Below are positions 6,953 to 15,047 of a DNA stretch of 41,285 bases, in pieces. The notes under the pieces are model-generated. The model was not told the DNA's origin, ran no database searches, and was given only the letters and a program-made list of their open reading frames with translations. A program made the translations under genes and the position numbers. The DNA comes from Rhodocyclaceae bacterium (GTDB lineage Bacteria > Pseudomonadota > Gammaproteobacteria > Burkholderiales > Rhodocyclaceae): positions 1 through 41,285 of the forward strand of contig JAEUNM010000125.1 of assembly GCA_016791105.1 (NCBI GenBank). The letters run 5' to 3'. The first letter of the stretch is position 1. Each line of letters starts with the position of its first letter.

Positions 6953-8593
6953 ATGGCCACCGCCTTCGTAAGACAGCTTGGCGCCGAATCCGGCGTGCAG
7001 TTGAATCCGCTGCGCGACGAATCAGAAATTCCCGCCCAAGACAACGCCGACCAAGCGTTCGGCATTCTGATGCGCGCGACACGCGGTCGCATCGACAAGC
7101 CGTTCGCCGTCAACCGCGGCAACGTATTCACCAAGCTGGGCGCAGGTGAGCAGGTTCGCCTGTCCGCGCTCAACGAGGCGTGGGTGCATGTCGTGGAAGC
7201 GCTGAACAACGGCGCCTATCAAGCCATCGTGCAGCGCCTGGTTCCTGCGGCGGCGGCGATCAAGTGGGCGGTAGTGGCCACAGGCGCCGCTGGCACCTTC
7301 ACCTACAGCGTGTCGGCTGCGGCGCCGTCCGGTACCTACCTGTTTGCCGTCAAGCATCTGGAGTGCTTCAACGACGGCATCACGGTCGAATTCCGGGCCG
7401 AGGAAAAAAAGGCGAGCGGCGTAGCCGTCGACAACGACAAGTTCACCCTGCGCCTGCGCGACCCGGGTGGCTCGTTGCTGTTCGAATTCACCGGCTCGCT
7501 CGACGCGAGCGCCAAGGACGATTACGGAAACTCGGCGTACCTGCCGGATGTCGTGTCGGCACGTACCGACCTGGTGGAAATATCCGTCGGCGCAACGGGT
7601 TCGGCCGCCGTCATTGGGGCGACCTCCGTTGCCTATGGCTACGACACGAACGGCCAGCAGAAGTGGGCCAAGTCCGGCGTGCTGGTGTGCTTCAGCGAAG
7701 GCGGCACGGCATACACCACGCAGGAATACATGGGGGCGCGCGAAAAGCTGCAGTACAGCCAGTTCGACTACGCTTACATTTCGTCGGGCGGTACGCAGTC
7801 TCCCGCGCTGCTGGCACAGCTTGCGCAACTCGCCTTCGATACGAACCGCCAACTGCGGTTCGACGTTCCGGGGAACCTCACGCCGGACGCGGCGATCGCG
7901 TTCGTCGAGCAACTGAACATGGGCGCCAGCCAAACGGCGCATCTGATGCAGGCATTTTGGGCGCCGCTAAAATCGGACGATCCGACGGGCGTGAATCCGA
8001 GCGGGTTTTTCGGCGCGGCGACGCTCAACATCGCGTATGCCTGCTTGCGCAACGCACAGCGCAACGCCAAGGGCTTTGCGCCCAAGAATTTCCCGATCGC
8101 CGGCCGCGATTGGCCGCTCCGGCGCACGCGCGTGGCGCAGGCATACTCGCCGCGCGACCAGGAGCGCAACGCGCTGGCGCGGGCGAAAATCAACCCGGTG
8201 GTGTACGAAACCTACTCAGGCGGCGGGCGCTACGTGTTCCTGGATTCGCTGACGTGCGCGCTGGTGGAATCCAGCCTGAAGAAACTGATCGCCGTGGCGG
8301 ATATGTCCACCAGCATTGACGACGCGGTAACGCGCGCGGCGAAGGACTTCCTGCAGCTTCCCATGAACGTGTCCCTGAAGCGGATGCGGGATTATCTCGG
8401 GGGGTTGTTCACCGGTGCTGAGTCCTCTGGCTGGCTGGTGCCGTCCAGTGATCCGGACATGGGTGGAAAAGCGTGGCGGTTCGATGTGCGTCCAAACGCG
8501 CAACGCCCTTACGACGCCCTGGATGTGTCGTATTGGCTGCGTTACGACGGCACGAACCGCCAGACGTTCGTAACGCAAACCCTGACCAAGTAA
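6953..8593 (+). CDS. Tail sheath protein
   Basis: 546 residues from ATG 6953, with a GGGGAACC ribosome-binding region. The N-terminal part (PAQDNADQAFGILMRATRGR...KPFAVNRGN) and the C-terminal part (SSLKKLIAVADMSTSID..., AAKDFLQLPMNVSLKRMRDY, then SDPDMGGKAWRFDVRPNAQR and WLRYDGTNRQTFV) match the organisation of contractile sheath subunits: conserved N- and C-terminal arms around a variable domain (about 100-270). The sheath contracts to drive the tube through the envelope. It is the best evidence that this is a myovirus-type phage. Confidence 0.8.
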   Translation: MATAFVRQLGAESGVQLNPLRDESEIPAQDNADQAFGILMRATRGRIDKPFAVNRGNVFTKLGAGEQVRLSALNEAWVHVVEALNNGAYQAIVQRLVPAAAAIKWAVVATGAAGTFTYSVSAAAPSGTYLFAVKHLECFNDGITVEFRAEEKKASGVAVDNDKFTLRLRDPGGSLLFEFTGSLDASAKDDYGNSAYLPDVVSARTDLVEISVGATGSAAVIGATSVAYGYDTNGQQKWAKSGVLVCFSEGGTAYTTQEYMGAREKLQYSQFDYAYISSGGTQSPALLAQLAQLAFDTNRQLRFDVPGNLTPDAAIAFVEQLNMGASQTAHLMQAFWAPLKSDDPTGVNPSGFFGAATLNIAYACLRNAQRNAKGFAPKNFPIAGRDWPLRRTRVAQAYSPRDQERNALARAKINPVVYETYSGGGRYVFLDSLTCALVESSLKKLIAVADMSTSIDDAVTRAAKDFLQLPMNVSLKRMRDYLGGLFTGAESSGWLVPSSDPDMGGKAWRFDVRPNAQRPYDALDVSYWLRYDGTNRQTFVTQTLTK

Positions 8594-8605
8594 AGGAACG
8601 ACGCC

Positions 8606-9274
8606 ATGAGCGAACTGTTGCGTGCCGCGATGCTGGGCGGCAAGAAAGTGCCGGTGCTTGATTCCGCCGTGGAGCCACCCGGGTTGCCGGGCGCCGAGGA
8701 TTACACCCTTGCCGACATCAGCATGTCCGCCGTGGCGGTCGTGCAGCAGTGGGCCGAAACCGACGATCTTGACGCGGGGGAAAACTACGCCGACCGGCTG
8801 ATGGTGATGTTTGTTGGCATTGCCGACGCAAACCATGACGGCGATGTTACCGACGACGAACAGGGCGTGCTCGAAGTCGCGCTCAATACGGGCTGGGATT
8901 ACCTTGTAAAACTCGGGGTTTCCGAAGAAGACGCGGGCGCCCTGCTGAACGACTGGGATGCGGATGCCGCCGAGCGTGTGCGCGATCTGGTTGCTTCCGC
9001 GCTGCCTGACGGGGAAGACGAGGCAAGCGCCGACATCGACAGCTTCGTGTTCTCCGACTCCGACCAGGGGCCGGCGCTTGACGCCGTCTACAAGAAGGCG
9101 TTCGTGATTCGCCGCGGCAAGAAAACGCGCATCAACAAGCGTATTTCCGGTACGGTGCGGCTGTCCGCCAAACAGAAACTTGCGGTGCGCAAGGCCCGCA
9201 TGAAAAGCCATTCCGCCACGGCCATGATGCGGCGCATGAAGTCCATGCGCTTGCGGCGCAAGACCGGCCTCTAA
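8606..9274 (+). CDS. Structural protein with an EF-hand loop and basic tail
   Basis: 222 residues from ATG 8606, with AAAGGA upstream. Residues 74-85 (DANHDGDVTDDE) are a textbook EF-hand calcium loop: Asp/Asn/Asp/Asp at positions 1, 3, 5 and 7, Gly at 6, a hydrophobic residue at 8 and Glu at 12. The surroundings are strongly acidic. The C-terminal 60 residues are very basic (KKTRINKRISGTVRLSAKQK..., then RRMKSMRLRRKTGL), so the protein is sharply bipolar. It probably acts in the virion next to the sheath. Calcium binding is predicted from the loop alone; only one loop is evident and a partner loop was not found. Confidence 0.65.
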   Translation: MSELLRAAMLGGKKVPVLDSAVEPPGLPGAEDYTLADISMSAVAVVQQWAETDDLDAGENYADRLMVMFVGIADANHDGDVTDDEQGVLEVALNTGWDYLVKLGVSEEDAGALLNDWDADAAERVRDLVASALPDGEDEASADIDSFVFSDSDQGPALDAVYKKAFVIRRGKKTRINKRISGTVRLSAKQKLAVRKARMKSHSATAMMRRMKSMRLRRKTGL

Positions 9275-9292
9275 GCCGCGCTGGTACAAGGA

Positions 9293-9328
9293 CAAGGCGC
9301 TACTGGACACAGCCCCGGTAGCGCCTTG
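9293..9328 (+). terminator. 11-bp stem hairpin between 8606 gene and next tail gene
   Basis: Perfect arms CAAGGCGCTAC (9293-9303) and GTAGCGCCTTG (9318-9328) with a 14-nt loop. No U-tract follows, and the ATG of the next gene is only 5 nt downstream. The stem abuts the place where its ribosome-binding site should be. It could be an attenuator or a structure that limits initiation rather than a simple terminator. Confidence 0.5.
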
Positions 9329-9333
9329 AGCTT

Positions 9334-10119
9334 ATGTCGACGCCTCCAAACAACGTCCTGTCATCCATATGGGACGGCCTTTCGCCGCATCTTATCGCCT
9401 CGTTTTACGAGGTCGCAAAGACGGATTCTGGCGCCTGGGACCGCATCGACGGCAAGACAGACCCCGTTACCGTGTTGGCGCCGCTGACGGATGCCAACAT
9501 GGAAATTACGCTCAACTGGCAGAGCCCGTTCGAACAAGCCGGCCCTGAATCGAAGGCGCCGGCGCTGATGGCCATGTTGCAGTCCGGTGCCTTGCAACCC
9601 GTGGTTGATGCGGTGCTGGGCAAGAGCAAGGATGGCGGGCCGCAACAGCGTTCGAACGACTTTCTGCGCCAGTTCGAGGGGCGCACGGGCATCACGCAAC
9701 TGAATTCCACGCAGGTTTTCAATGGCATGCCGCCCGTGAAGATTACGGTCACTGCCTTGTTCCGCGCATGGCGTGATGGCCGTACCGAAGTTGAAGCGCC
9801 GTTCAACAAGCTCATGGAGTGGGCGTTGCCGGTCGAACTGTCCAAGGACGGTTCGATACTCGCGCGCGCAGCCGACACGGCAAAGGGTGAGATGGGGTAC
9901 GTGGAGGCGCTCATGCCATCGAGAGCGCCAACGCGGGTGGCGATGAGGTACAAGAACCGCGTCTTTTCACCGCTGGTTATCGAGTCTATCGGCATGCCGC
10001 TTAGTTCTCCCGTGAACGGCTGGGGGGACTTCGTTGAATTGGCGGTCCCAATGACGCTGTGCACGCTAACCGCGATTGACCGCAAGTACTGGAAGGACGC
10101 TTCCGTCGTTTCTTTGTAG
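9334..10119 (+). CDS. Putative baseplate / tail-tube-cap-like protein
   Basis: 261 residues from ATG 9334; its ribosome-binding site is weak and it directly follows a strong hairpin. The middle (FEGRTGITQLNSTQVFNGMP, then PVKITVTALFRAWRDGRTEV) and the end (PLVIESIGMPLSSPVNGWGD, then ELAVPMTLCTLTAIDRKYW) show two blocks of alternating strands of the kind seen in tube-associated baseplate proteins. I infer a tail role from this and from its place after the sheath. The exact family is not established. Confidence 0.45.
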   Translation: MSTPPNNVLSSIWDGLSPHLIASFYEVAKTDSGAWDRIDGKTDPVTVLAPLTDANMEITLNWQSPFEQAGPESKAPALMAMLQSGALQPVVDAVLGKSKDGGPQQRSNDFLRQFEGRTGITQLNSTQVFNGMPPVKITVTALFRAWRDGRTEVEAPFNKLMEWALPVELSKDGSILARAADTAKGEMGYVEALMPSRAPTRVAMRYKNRVFSPLVIESIGMPLSSPVNGWGDFVELAVPMTLCTLTAIDRKYWKDASVVSL

Positions 10120-10128
10120 GGGACCGGA

Positions 10129-10911
10129 ATGATTCATTTTCCACCGCTCCGCACGCGCCGGCTGACGGTACAGTTGCGCGAGCTTTCCATTGCACAATCC
10201 ATCGCAATCGCGGCTATGCCGCCGCGACTGCAGGAAGCCGAATGCACGGCCTTTCTGCGCGCAGCCGTGCAGTCGGCAAGCGGTATCGAAGACCCGGCGG
10301 CCTGGACGGTTCAGGAACGCATGCTTGCCGTTTGTCACTACCTGGCCGCAACGGCGGAGAACGGGCCGGACTTCGAGGTTGGTGCCGCGGGGCGCTACTC
10401 GGACTACCTGGATGGCGCCAACGACATCCTGGCGGATCAGTACGAGGTTGGCGCGGCGGGCGGCGACGATTGGAATATCAGGCATTTGACCGGGTACATG
10501 GCCGAATCCATCGAGCGCATGAGCGGCGAAGTACAGGATGCGCACGGCCGCAGCATTACCGGCCGGCTGCATTGGATGCTCGGCGCCATGTCGCTGCAGA
10601 TGCTGCGCGCGGGCGAGTCGGTTCCGGATGAGAACGCCCCGGCCGGCGCGTTCGACGAATTTCTCGTTGAACGAATGCGCGTCATAAGCGCGTTCCCGGA
10701 AAGCGAATTCGCGGCACTGATTGGCCTGTTTTTTTCAGGCCGGGAAAAGCTTCATCACCTATTCCGGATTGAATTGTCCGCGGAAGGCGTCGTCGCGATG
10801 CCGAAAGGGGGGGCGGCGGCGAACCTGCCGCCGGCGCGATTTCCGGTGCGTACCTGTCTCACCGCGCTCGCGCTCGAATTGGGCGGAAAACCTGATGGGG
10901 GTGGCGGCTAA
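10129..10911 (+). CDS. Putative tail assembly chaperone-like protein
   Basis: 260 residues from ATG 10129, with GGGGA upstream. It is mainly helical and acidic. The C-terminal part (RMRVISAFPESEFAALIGLF, then FPVRTCLTALALELGG) is of the kind seen in tail-assembly or baseplate-hub accessory proteins. It overlaps the small gene at 10895 by 17 nt, the overlap containing GATGGGGGTGG. Paired overlapping frames are common for tail-assembly chaperones, which are made by programmed frameshifting. Whether that happens here is not shown, because the downstream frame has its own ATG. Confidence 0.4.
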   Translation: MIHFPPLRTRRLTVQLRELSIAQSIAIAAMPPRLQEAECTAFLRAAVQSASGIEDPAAWTVQERMLAVCHYLAATAENGPDFEVGAAGRYSDYLDGANDILADQYEVGAAGGDDWNIRHLTGYMAESIERMSGEVQDAHGRSITGRLHWMLGAMSLQMLRAGESVPDENAPAGAFDEFLVERMRVISAFPESEFAALIGLFFSGREKLHHLFRIELSAEGVVAMPKGGAAANLPPARFPVRTCLTALALELGGKPDGGGG

Positions 10912-11119
10912 CCTGACACTATATTCAGCAACACCTTTGACTGATGCGCTGCAGCTACAAGCCTCCGTTGCGAAGATGTTTTTCGAGGGAAAGCCATTCC
11001 AGGATTGGAAGAACGGCAAAGAGGGGGAACTGAAAATGCAGGCCGCAATCGTCAATCGGTTGAACGAACTTATCCGGGCAACGGGGATTGTTGTGAGAAC
11101 GCTTGCGAAGGCGGGTTGA
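10895..11119 (+). CDS. Small helical protein, possible second tail chaperone frame
   Basis: 74 residues from ATG 10895, inside the end of the preceding gene (+1/-2 frame). It is helical with a charged centre (KMFFEGKPFQDWKNGKEGEL, then IVNRLNELIRATGIVVRTLA). Its stop overlaps the start of the holin-like gene (TGATG). It could be an independent gene or the downstream half of a frameshifted tail chaperone. Confidence 0.55.
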   Translation: MGVAANLTLYSATPLTDALQLQASVAKMFFEGKPFQDWKNGKEGELKMQAAIVNRLNELIRATGIVVRTLAKAG

Positions 11120-11505
11120 TGGAAGCGTGGCTTGAAAAACTGCGGATGGCCGCCGAGGCGCTTGGCTGGGCATTGCCGTGGGCGATGCTGGGCCGGCTTA
11201 TTGCCTACGCCGAGGGGCATCCATACGGCCGGCGCCGGGTTATTCGGCGCTCACTGGTGTGGGAAATTCCTATCGTCGTGTGTTCGGCGAAGATTGGGGG
11301 TGCGGCGGCTGACGCGATTCACCTTTCGGCCGGCAATCTACGCGACGTTATTACGCTGGGCGCCGCGTACATGGGGCCGCAGGTATTTGAAATGCTGATA
11401 GCCAAAGCGGCCTTGCTGATGGGGGTTTCCGTTCCGCAGCAGACTCCGCCCAGCGCGGAGCCGACGGAGAAAGAGTCCGGCAAGGGAAAGGCAAAAGGGC
11501 GGTAA
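11119..11505 (+). CDS. Holin-like membrane protein (LydA-type)
   Basis: 128 residues from ATG 11119, one-base overlap with the previous stop. It starts with an amphipathic helix (MEAWLEKLRMAAEALGWALP), then has hydrophobic segments around 20-35, 47-70 and 85-110 separated by basic turns, and a Lys-rich cytoplasmic-type tail (ESGKGKAKGR). This is the organisation of LydA-like phage holins, which open the inner membrane at lysis. The gene directly precedes the membrane-anchored transglycosylase and the spanins, which supports the call. Confidence 0.65.
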   Translation: MEAWLEKLRMAAEALGWALPWAMLGRLIAYAEGHPYGRRRVIRRSLVWEIPIVVCSAKIGGAAADAIHLSAGNLRDVITLGAAYMGPQVFEMLIAKAALLMGVSVPQQTPPSAEPTEKESGKGKAKGR

Positions 11506-11555
11506 TTTTTTGGTTTGGGCATACGCCCAGACCGCTTCAACCGAAGGAGTGTTTC

Positions 11556-12476
11556 ATGGGTAATTTGCGCGTCATCGTGCTTTGGGTGCTGGCTGTCGCT
11601 GTCATGGCGTGGTACTACTTCACCGATCCCAACGGGGGCGCCGAAACCATCGCGCGCGTTCAATATCTGGCGTGGATATTTGTCGCGTCAGGGCCGGTCT
11701 ATTTGCTGCGCCGCGCCCTGCTGGATGGGGCGCGGTCGCGCGATGCGTTCGAAGTGGCGATGAGCAGCCCGACGGGCGCCGGGCTGGCGTTTCTCGGGAT
11801 GTCGATCCTTACCGCGGTCCTCTTTCTATCGTTCTCGGTTCGGGCCGGCGCGGCCGAAATGCCGCTTGGGGCACAAAAGTACCTCCCGGTCCTGGCGGCC
11901 GAACAGGCCGAAAAATGGCCGGATATGCCGCTCCGCTCCGCCCTGGCGGCACAGGTGGAGCAGGAAACGTGTCCGACGCTGCGCTCGGCGAAGTGCTGGA
12001 GTCCGCGCGCAGAACTAAAAACCGCGCGCGAGTACGGCTTCGGGCTGGGCCAGATTACCGTAACCAAGCGCTTCGACAACTTCGCCGAGGCACGCAAACT
12101 GGACCCGAGCTTGCGCGACTGGGCGTTCACAGACCGCTATGACGCGACGCGCCAGTTACGCACCTTGGTGCTGATGGACCGCGACCTATACCGGCGCCTC
12201 GCCCCGTTGGTGAAAGACGGCCACGAAGCCCTTGCAATGAGTTTCGCGGCATACAACGGCGGGTTGGGCGGGGTGCTGGCGGACCGGCGCTTGTGCGCCC
12301 GGGTGAAAAACTGCGATCCGCAGCGATGGTGGGGTAACGTGGAACACACCAGCCTCAAAGCGAAGACGGTTGTTGCCGGCTACGGCAAATCGTTCTTCGC
12401 GATCAACCGCGAGTACGTGAAGAACATCATGCACGTTCGCCGCGGACATTACGCGGAATGGTTTGGGGACGCATGA
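11556..12476 (+). CDS. Membrane-anchored lytic transglycosylase (endolysin)
   Basis: 306 residues. ATG 11556 follows GAAGGAG. Three hydrophobic segments come first (about 5-22, 36-52 and 74-95). A transglycosylase (SLT/goose-lysozyme-like) domain follows, with QVEQETC (probable catalytic Glu137), YGFGLGQIT (160-168) and FAAYNGG (229-235), the usual motif trio of the family. The enzyme would cleave the glycan strands of murein. The three-segment membrane anchor is unusual for an endolysin: it may act as a signal-arrest or holin-like module, or keep the enzyme tethered. The stop overlaps the i-spanin start (ATGATG). Confidence 0.75.
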   Translation: MGNLRVIVLWVLAVAVMAWYYFTDPNGGAETIARVQYLAWIFVASGPVYLLRRALLDGARSRDAFEVAMSSPTGAGLAFLGMSILTAVLFLSFSVRAGAAEMPLGAQKYLPVLAAEQAEKWPDMPLRSALAAQVEQETCPTLRSAKCWSPRAELKTAREYGFGLGQITVTKRFDNFAEARKLDPSLRDWAFTDRYDATRQLRTLVLMDRDLYRRLAPLVKDGHEALAMSFAAYNGGLGGVLADRRLCARVKNCDPQRWWGNVEHTSLKAKTVVAGYGKSFFAINREYVKNIMHVRRGHYAEWFGDA

Positions 12477-12877
12477 TGCCCGACGCCAAGGCACAGGTGC
12501 TTGCGGCCATCCTCTTTTTGCTGATCGGCATCGTGGGCGGCTGCAAGGCGACAAGCATGCTGCTTCTGCCGCGGATTGCGGCCTTGAAAACGCAACTGCA
12601 GGCGGAATCGGAACGCGCAAAAGGCATGGAGCGGTCGTTTCAGGCGCTTTCGGATGCCGCGAGTGAGCAGGATAAGGCGCTGCAGGATTTGCAGGCGCTG
12701 CAGGCGCTGCGCGAGCAACAAGCCAAATCTGCCATAGCGGCGGCGCACGCTGGCGCAGCGAAAAAGCAGGCGGCGGCGGCGCAAATCATGCTGTCCAAAC
12801 CAGCTCCCGGAGAGGATGAATGCGCGGCGGCGAGCAATGCGTTTGACGCAGAGCTACGCCTAGAAAGGGGTGGATAG
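12473..12877 (+). CDS. Rz: i-spanin (Rz-like)
   Basis: 134 residues from ATG 12473 (an ATG at 12476 is equally possible), overlapping the lysin stop, with a GGGGA ribosome-binding site. One N-terminal membrane segment (about 9-24, AAILFLLIGIVGG) is followed by a long periplasmic coiled coil rich in Glu/Ala/Gln/Lys (about 35-110). That is the inner-membrane spanin layout. The partner lipoprotein follows 3 nt downstream, and together they would fuse the inner and outer membranes at the last step of lysis. The Cys in the TM flank is not a lipobox. Confidence 0.8.
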   Translation: MMPDAKAQVLAAILFLLIGIVGGCKATSMLLLPRIAALKTQLQAESERAKGMERSFQALSDAASEQDKALQDLQALQALREQQAKSAIAAAHAGAAKKQAAAAQIMLSKPAPGEDECAAASNAFDAELRLERGG

Positions 12878-12880
12878 GCC

Positions 12881-13141
12881 ATGCGATCCATCGTTGCTGT
12901 GGTGGCGGCCGTGGCGCTCGCAGGCTGCGCAACAACGGCAAGCCCACCCATCGTTCGCCAAGTGCGTGTCGCAACCTCTGTGCCGTGCAAAATCGAGGCG
13001 CCACCGCGCCCGGCTTATGCCGTCGATGCGCTACCGCTGGGCGCCGGAATTCGGGCTCAGGTGGCTGCGCTGCGGGCCGAGCGGCTGCAGCGCCAAGGCT
13101 ACGAAAGCGAACTGGAAGCGGCTGTAACCGCTTGCCAATAG
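12881..13141 (+). CDS. Rz1: o-spanin lipoprotein (Rz1-like)
   Basis: 86 residues from ATG 12881. A short signal peptide ends in the lipobox LAGC (Cys16), followed by a Pro-containing linker (EAPPRPAY) and a short helical C-terminus. This is the usual outer-membrane spanin. It is separate from the i-spanin gene rather than nested in it, with a gap of 3 nt. Confidence 0.8.
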   Translation: MRSIVAVVAAVALAGCATTASPPIVRQVRVATSVPCKIEAPPRPAYAVDALPLGAGIRAQVAALRAERLQRQGYESELEAAVTACQ

Positions 13142-13228
13142 CGGAAAACCGAACAGCGCACCGCGATCCGCGAGTCATACAGTGCGCCGACTTGGTTGAT
13201 CCAACTTACGACACGAAAGGACGCCACC

Positions 13229-13750
13229 ATGGCCGTTTCTACCGCCGCCTATCTCAATGACCACTACGACGCCACCGCCGCACTCGGCGCGAAGGCAATT
13301 TCGAGCGATTTTTCGTTTGAAATCGAAGGCTTCGAGGGCAGCTATCTGTTGTGCAAGCAGGCGCCGTGGCCGGAGCTTGCGCCGGCCGGTGAAATTGAAG
13401 TGCCGGCGCCGCTCGGCGCCACGTATTGGCAGCCGCAGCAGGTAAAGGTAGCGCTGCAGGGACAAATTTCGCTATTCGAAACGATTGCGGGATCGGTCGA
13501 TCAGATGATGGTTGACCTCATCACGCGCGGCGGCACCTATCTGGGTGGCGGCTGCACCTTCAACGCAAAGATTTACGAAGGCACGCCGACGAAGTTCCTG
13601 CGCGCGAAACGCATCGTGGATTCCTTCATCCAGATGGACGCGCCGGATCGCGATTGGGAAAACCGCTCGCAGGTTCTGACGTTCAGCGGCACGCTGTTCT
13701 ACCACTACTTCGGGGAAATCATCGCCGGCAATTCTGGCGACTACCGCTGA
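13229..13750 (+). CDS. Tail tube protein
   Basis: 173 residues from ATG 13229, preceded by GAAAGGA; the in-frame start at 13196 lacks a ribosome-binding site. The first strands (SDFSFEIEGFEGSYLLCKQA), a Pro-rich loop, VKVALQGQISLFETI, then TFNAKIYEG and the closing strands VLTFSGTLFYHYFGEI fit the two-sheet fold of contractile-tail tube subunits. Its length is typical (about 150-180). It sits after the lysis genes and before hub and spike genes. The call rests on predicted strand pattern and context. Confidence 0.6.
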   Translation: MAVSTAAYLNDHYDATAALGAKAISSDFSFEIEGFEGSYLLCKQAPWPELAPAGEIEVPAPLGATYWQPQQVKVALQGQISLFETIAGSVDQMMVDLITRGGTYLGGGCTFNAKIYEGTPTKFLRAKRIVDSFIQMDAPDRDWENRSQVLTFSGTLFYHYFGEIIAGNSGDYR

Positions 13751-13751
13751 T

Positions 13752-14138
13752 ATGGCAACACTGGCCGACCTGGTTGAGGTTTTCCTCGGGCAGGAGCGGC
13801 CGGTTGGATGCGTGCTCGAAAGCGACGTTGTTTTGGCTCATGCCGTCGCCGCCACCCGGTTTTATGCCGGGTTTGCCACCCTGGAAGCGCACCGCGACAT
13901 CACTTCGGCGCCGCCGATCGGTATTTCCGAAACCGACATCGGTCTTTCCGAATGGGCGCTCATCCGCCCGTTATTCCTGCTCTACGTTGAGCGCGAGACG
14001 GCGCTGCAACTGGAGGCATCGCGCGGCTTCGGAATTGAACCGTTCGGGCGTTCTTCTGGCGAAATTGCGGCGGAAATCACGCAATTCGAAGCGGACATGC
14101 CGGGCCGCGCCTTCTCCTGTCCAATTATCACGGTATAG
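13752..14138 (+). CDS. Unknown small virion protein (connector-like)
   Basis: 128 residues from ATG 13752, two bases after the tube stop. The N-terminal helix ATLADLVEVFLG is followed by a helical middle (ESDVVLAHAVAATRFYAGFA, then SEWALIRPLFLLYVERETAL) and a last segment GRAFSCPIITV. The size and helical character resemble head-tail connector or head-completion proteins. I do not recognise the family. Confidence 0.5.
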   Translation: MATLADLVEVFLGQERPVGCVLESDVVLAHAVAATRFYAGFATLEAHRDITSAPPIGISETDIGLSEWALIRPLFLLYVERETALQLEASRGFGIEPFGRSSGEIAAEITQFEADMPGRAFSCPIITV

Positions 14139-14147
14139 GCCGGCGGC

Positions 14148-15047
14148 GTGATTCTGTTTCTCGCCAACGGCAAACAGATTCGCGGCGACCTGATTGCGTC
14201 GGCCGTCCTGCGTTCCGACCTGGCGCCGGTGCCTATCACGCTTGAAGCGGACATTCGCGCCGGGGACGAAGGCATTGACAAGCTGCTGGCGGAAGGACAA
14301 TCGGTATCCATCAGCGGCGGCGACGCATTGCGCATCGTGAAGTCAGTCCGAGTGGCTGGGCGCGCGGCGCAAGGTGAGCGCGAAATGACGGCGTTTCGCA
14401 TAACGGCCCTGTTGGCATCTTGTCTGCCGGCGGCATACGTGCGCAGCCGGGCCATCATCAAGGAATCCGTTGCGTTATCGGCCATTTACCGCGCTGCCGG
14501 CGCGTCAATCCAGTCCGTGGACGCGGATTTTCCGGTCGCGCGGTTCTGTTGCCCGGTAGGCGAGACGCCAACATTCCACATCGCCCGCATACTGCAGGAA
14601 GAGGGTGGTGTTGTGCGCTGGAGAGCGGGGCGCCTGCAATTCATCAGGCTGCCCGATCTGTTCAAGCAGGCGTCCAGCAGAACCTTGCCGGACAATGCGT
14701 GCGATGATGTTGACGGCGGCTTTCTGGAGCGCCATACGGTGCCCTGGTTTTTCTCGCTCGACACCGCCGGGACGGCAGTGTTCGGCAACCGAGAAAAGCC
14801 GCGCGCGGTGCGCTACGCGCCCTTCCAGGATGCGCAGCGCCTGCGCAACATGACGCGCAGCCTTGTGCATCGGAAGACAGCGCGCATTGACTTCGATGGG
14901 CGTATCGGAGCCGGCGATATGATCTCGTTCGCAGGGGGTGAAAAACTGGTCGTGGTAACCGCGGCGCACGTTTTCCGGACCGGAACGGACGATGGCGGGG
15001 CCGCCGACACTTTCACGCGGCTGTGGCTGGGCGCCATGGAACAATGA
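14148..15047 (+). CDS. Baseplate hub protein (gpD / gp27-like)
   Basis: 299 residues from GTG 14148. The protein opens with beta strands (ILFLANGKQIRGDLIASAVL) and PVPITLEADI..., then shows the alpha/beta pattern of phage hub proteins: FHIARILQEEGGVVRWRAGR, then QFIRLPDLF, and a late strand region (ARIDFDGRIGAGDMISFAGG). The spike gene follows immediately (ATGA overlap), the usual hub-then-spike order. The hub trimer would connect tube and spike. The assignment is by position and fold pattern. Confidence 0.55.
   Translation: MILFLANGKQIRGDLIASAVLRSDLAPVPITLEADIRAGDEGIDKLLAEGQSVSISGGDALRIVKSVRVAGRAAQGEREMTAFRITALLASCLPAAYVRSRAIIKESVALSAIYRAAGASIQSVDADFPVARFCCPVGETPTFHIARILQEEGGVVRWRAGRLQFIRLPDLFKQASSRTLPDNACDDVDGGFLERHTVPWFFSLDTAGTAVFGNREKPRAVRYAPFQDAQRLRNMTRSLVHRKTARIDFDGRIGAGDMISFAGGEKLVVVTAAHVFRTGTDDGGAADTFTRLWLGAMEQ

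Noticed and set aside
10721..10760. Programmed frameshift at the 7-T run (10729-10735)
   Set aside because: The alternative frame after the run reads as an Arg/Cys-rich shadow, while the original frame continues as a sensible protein to its stop.
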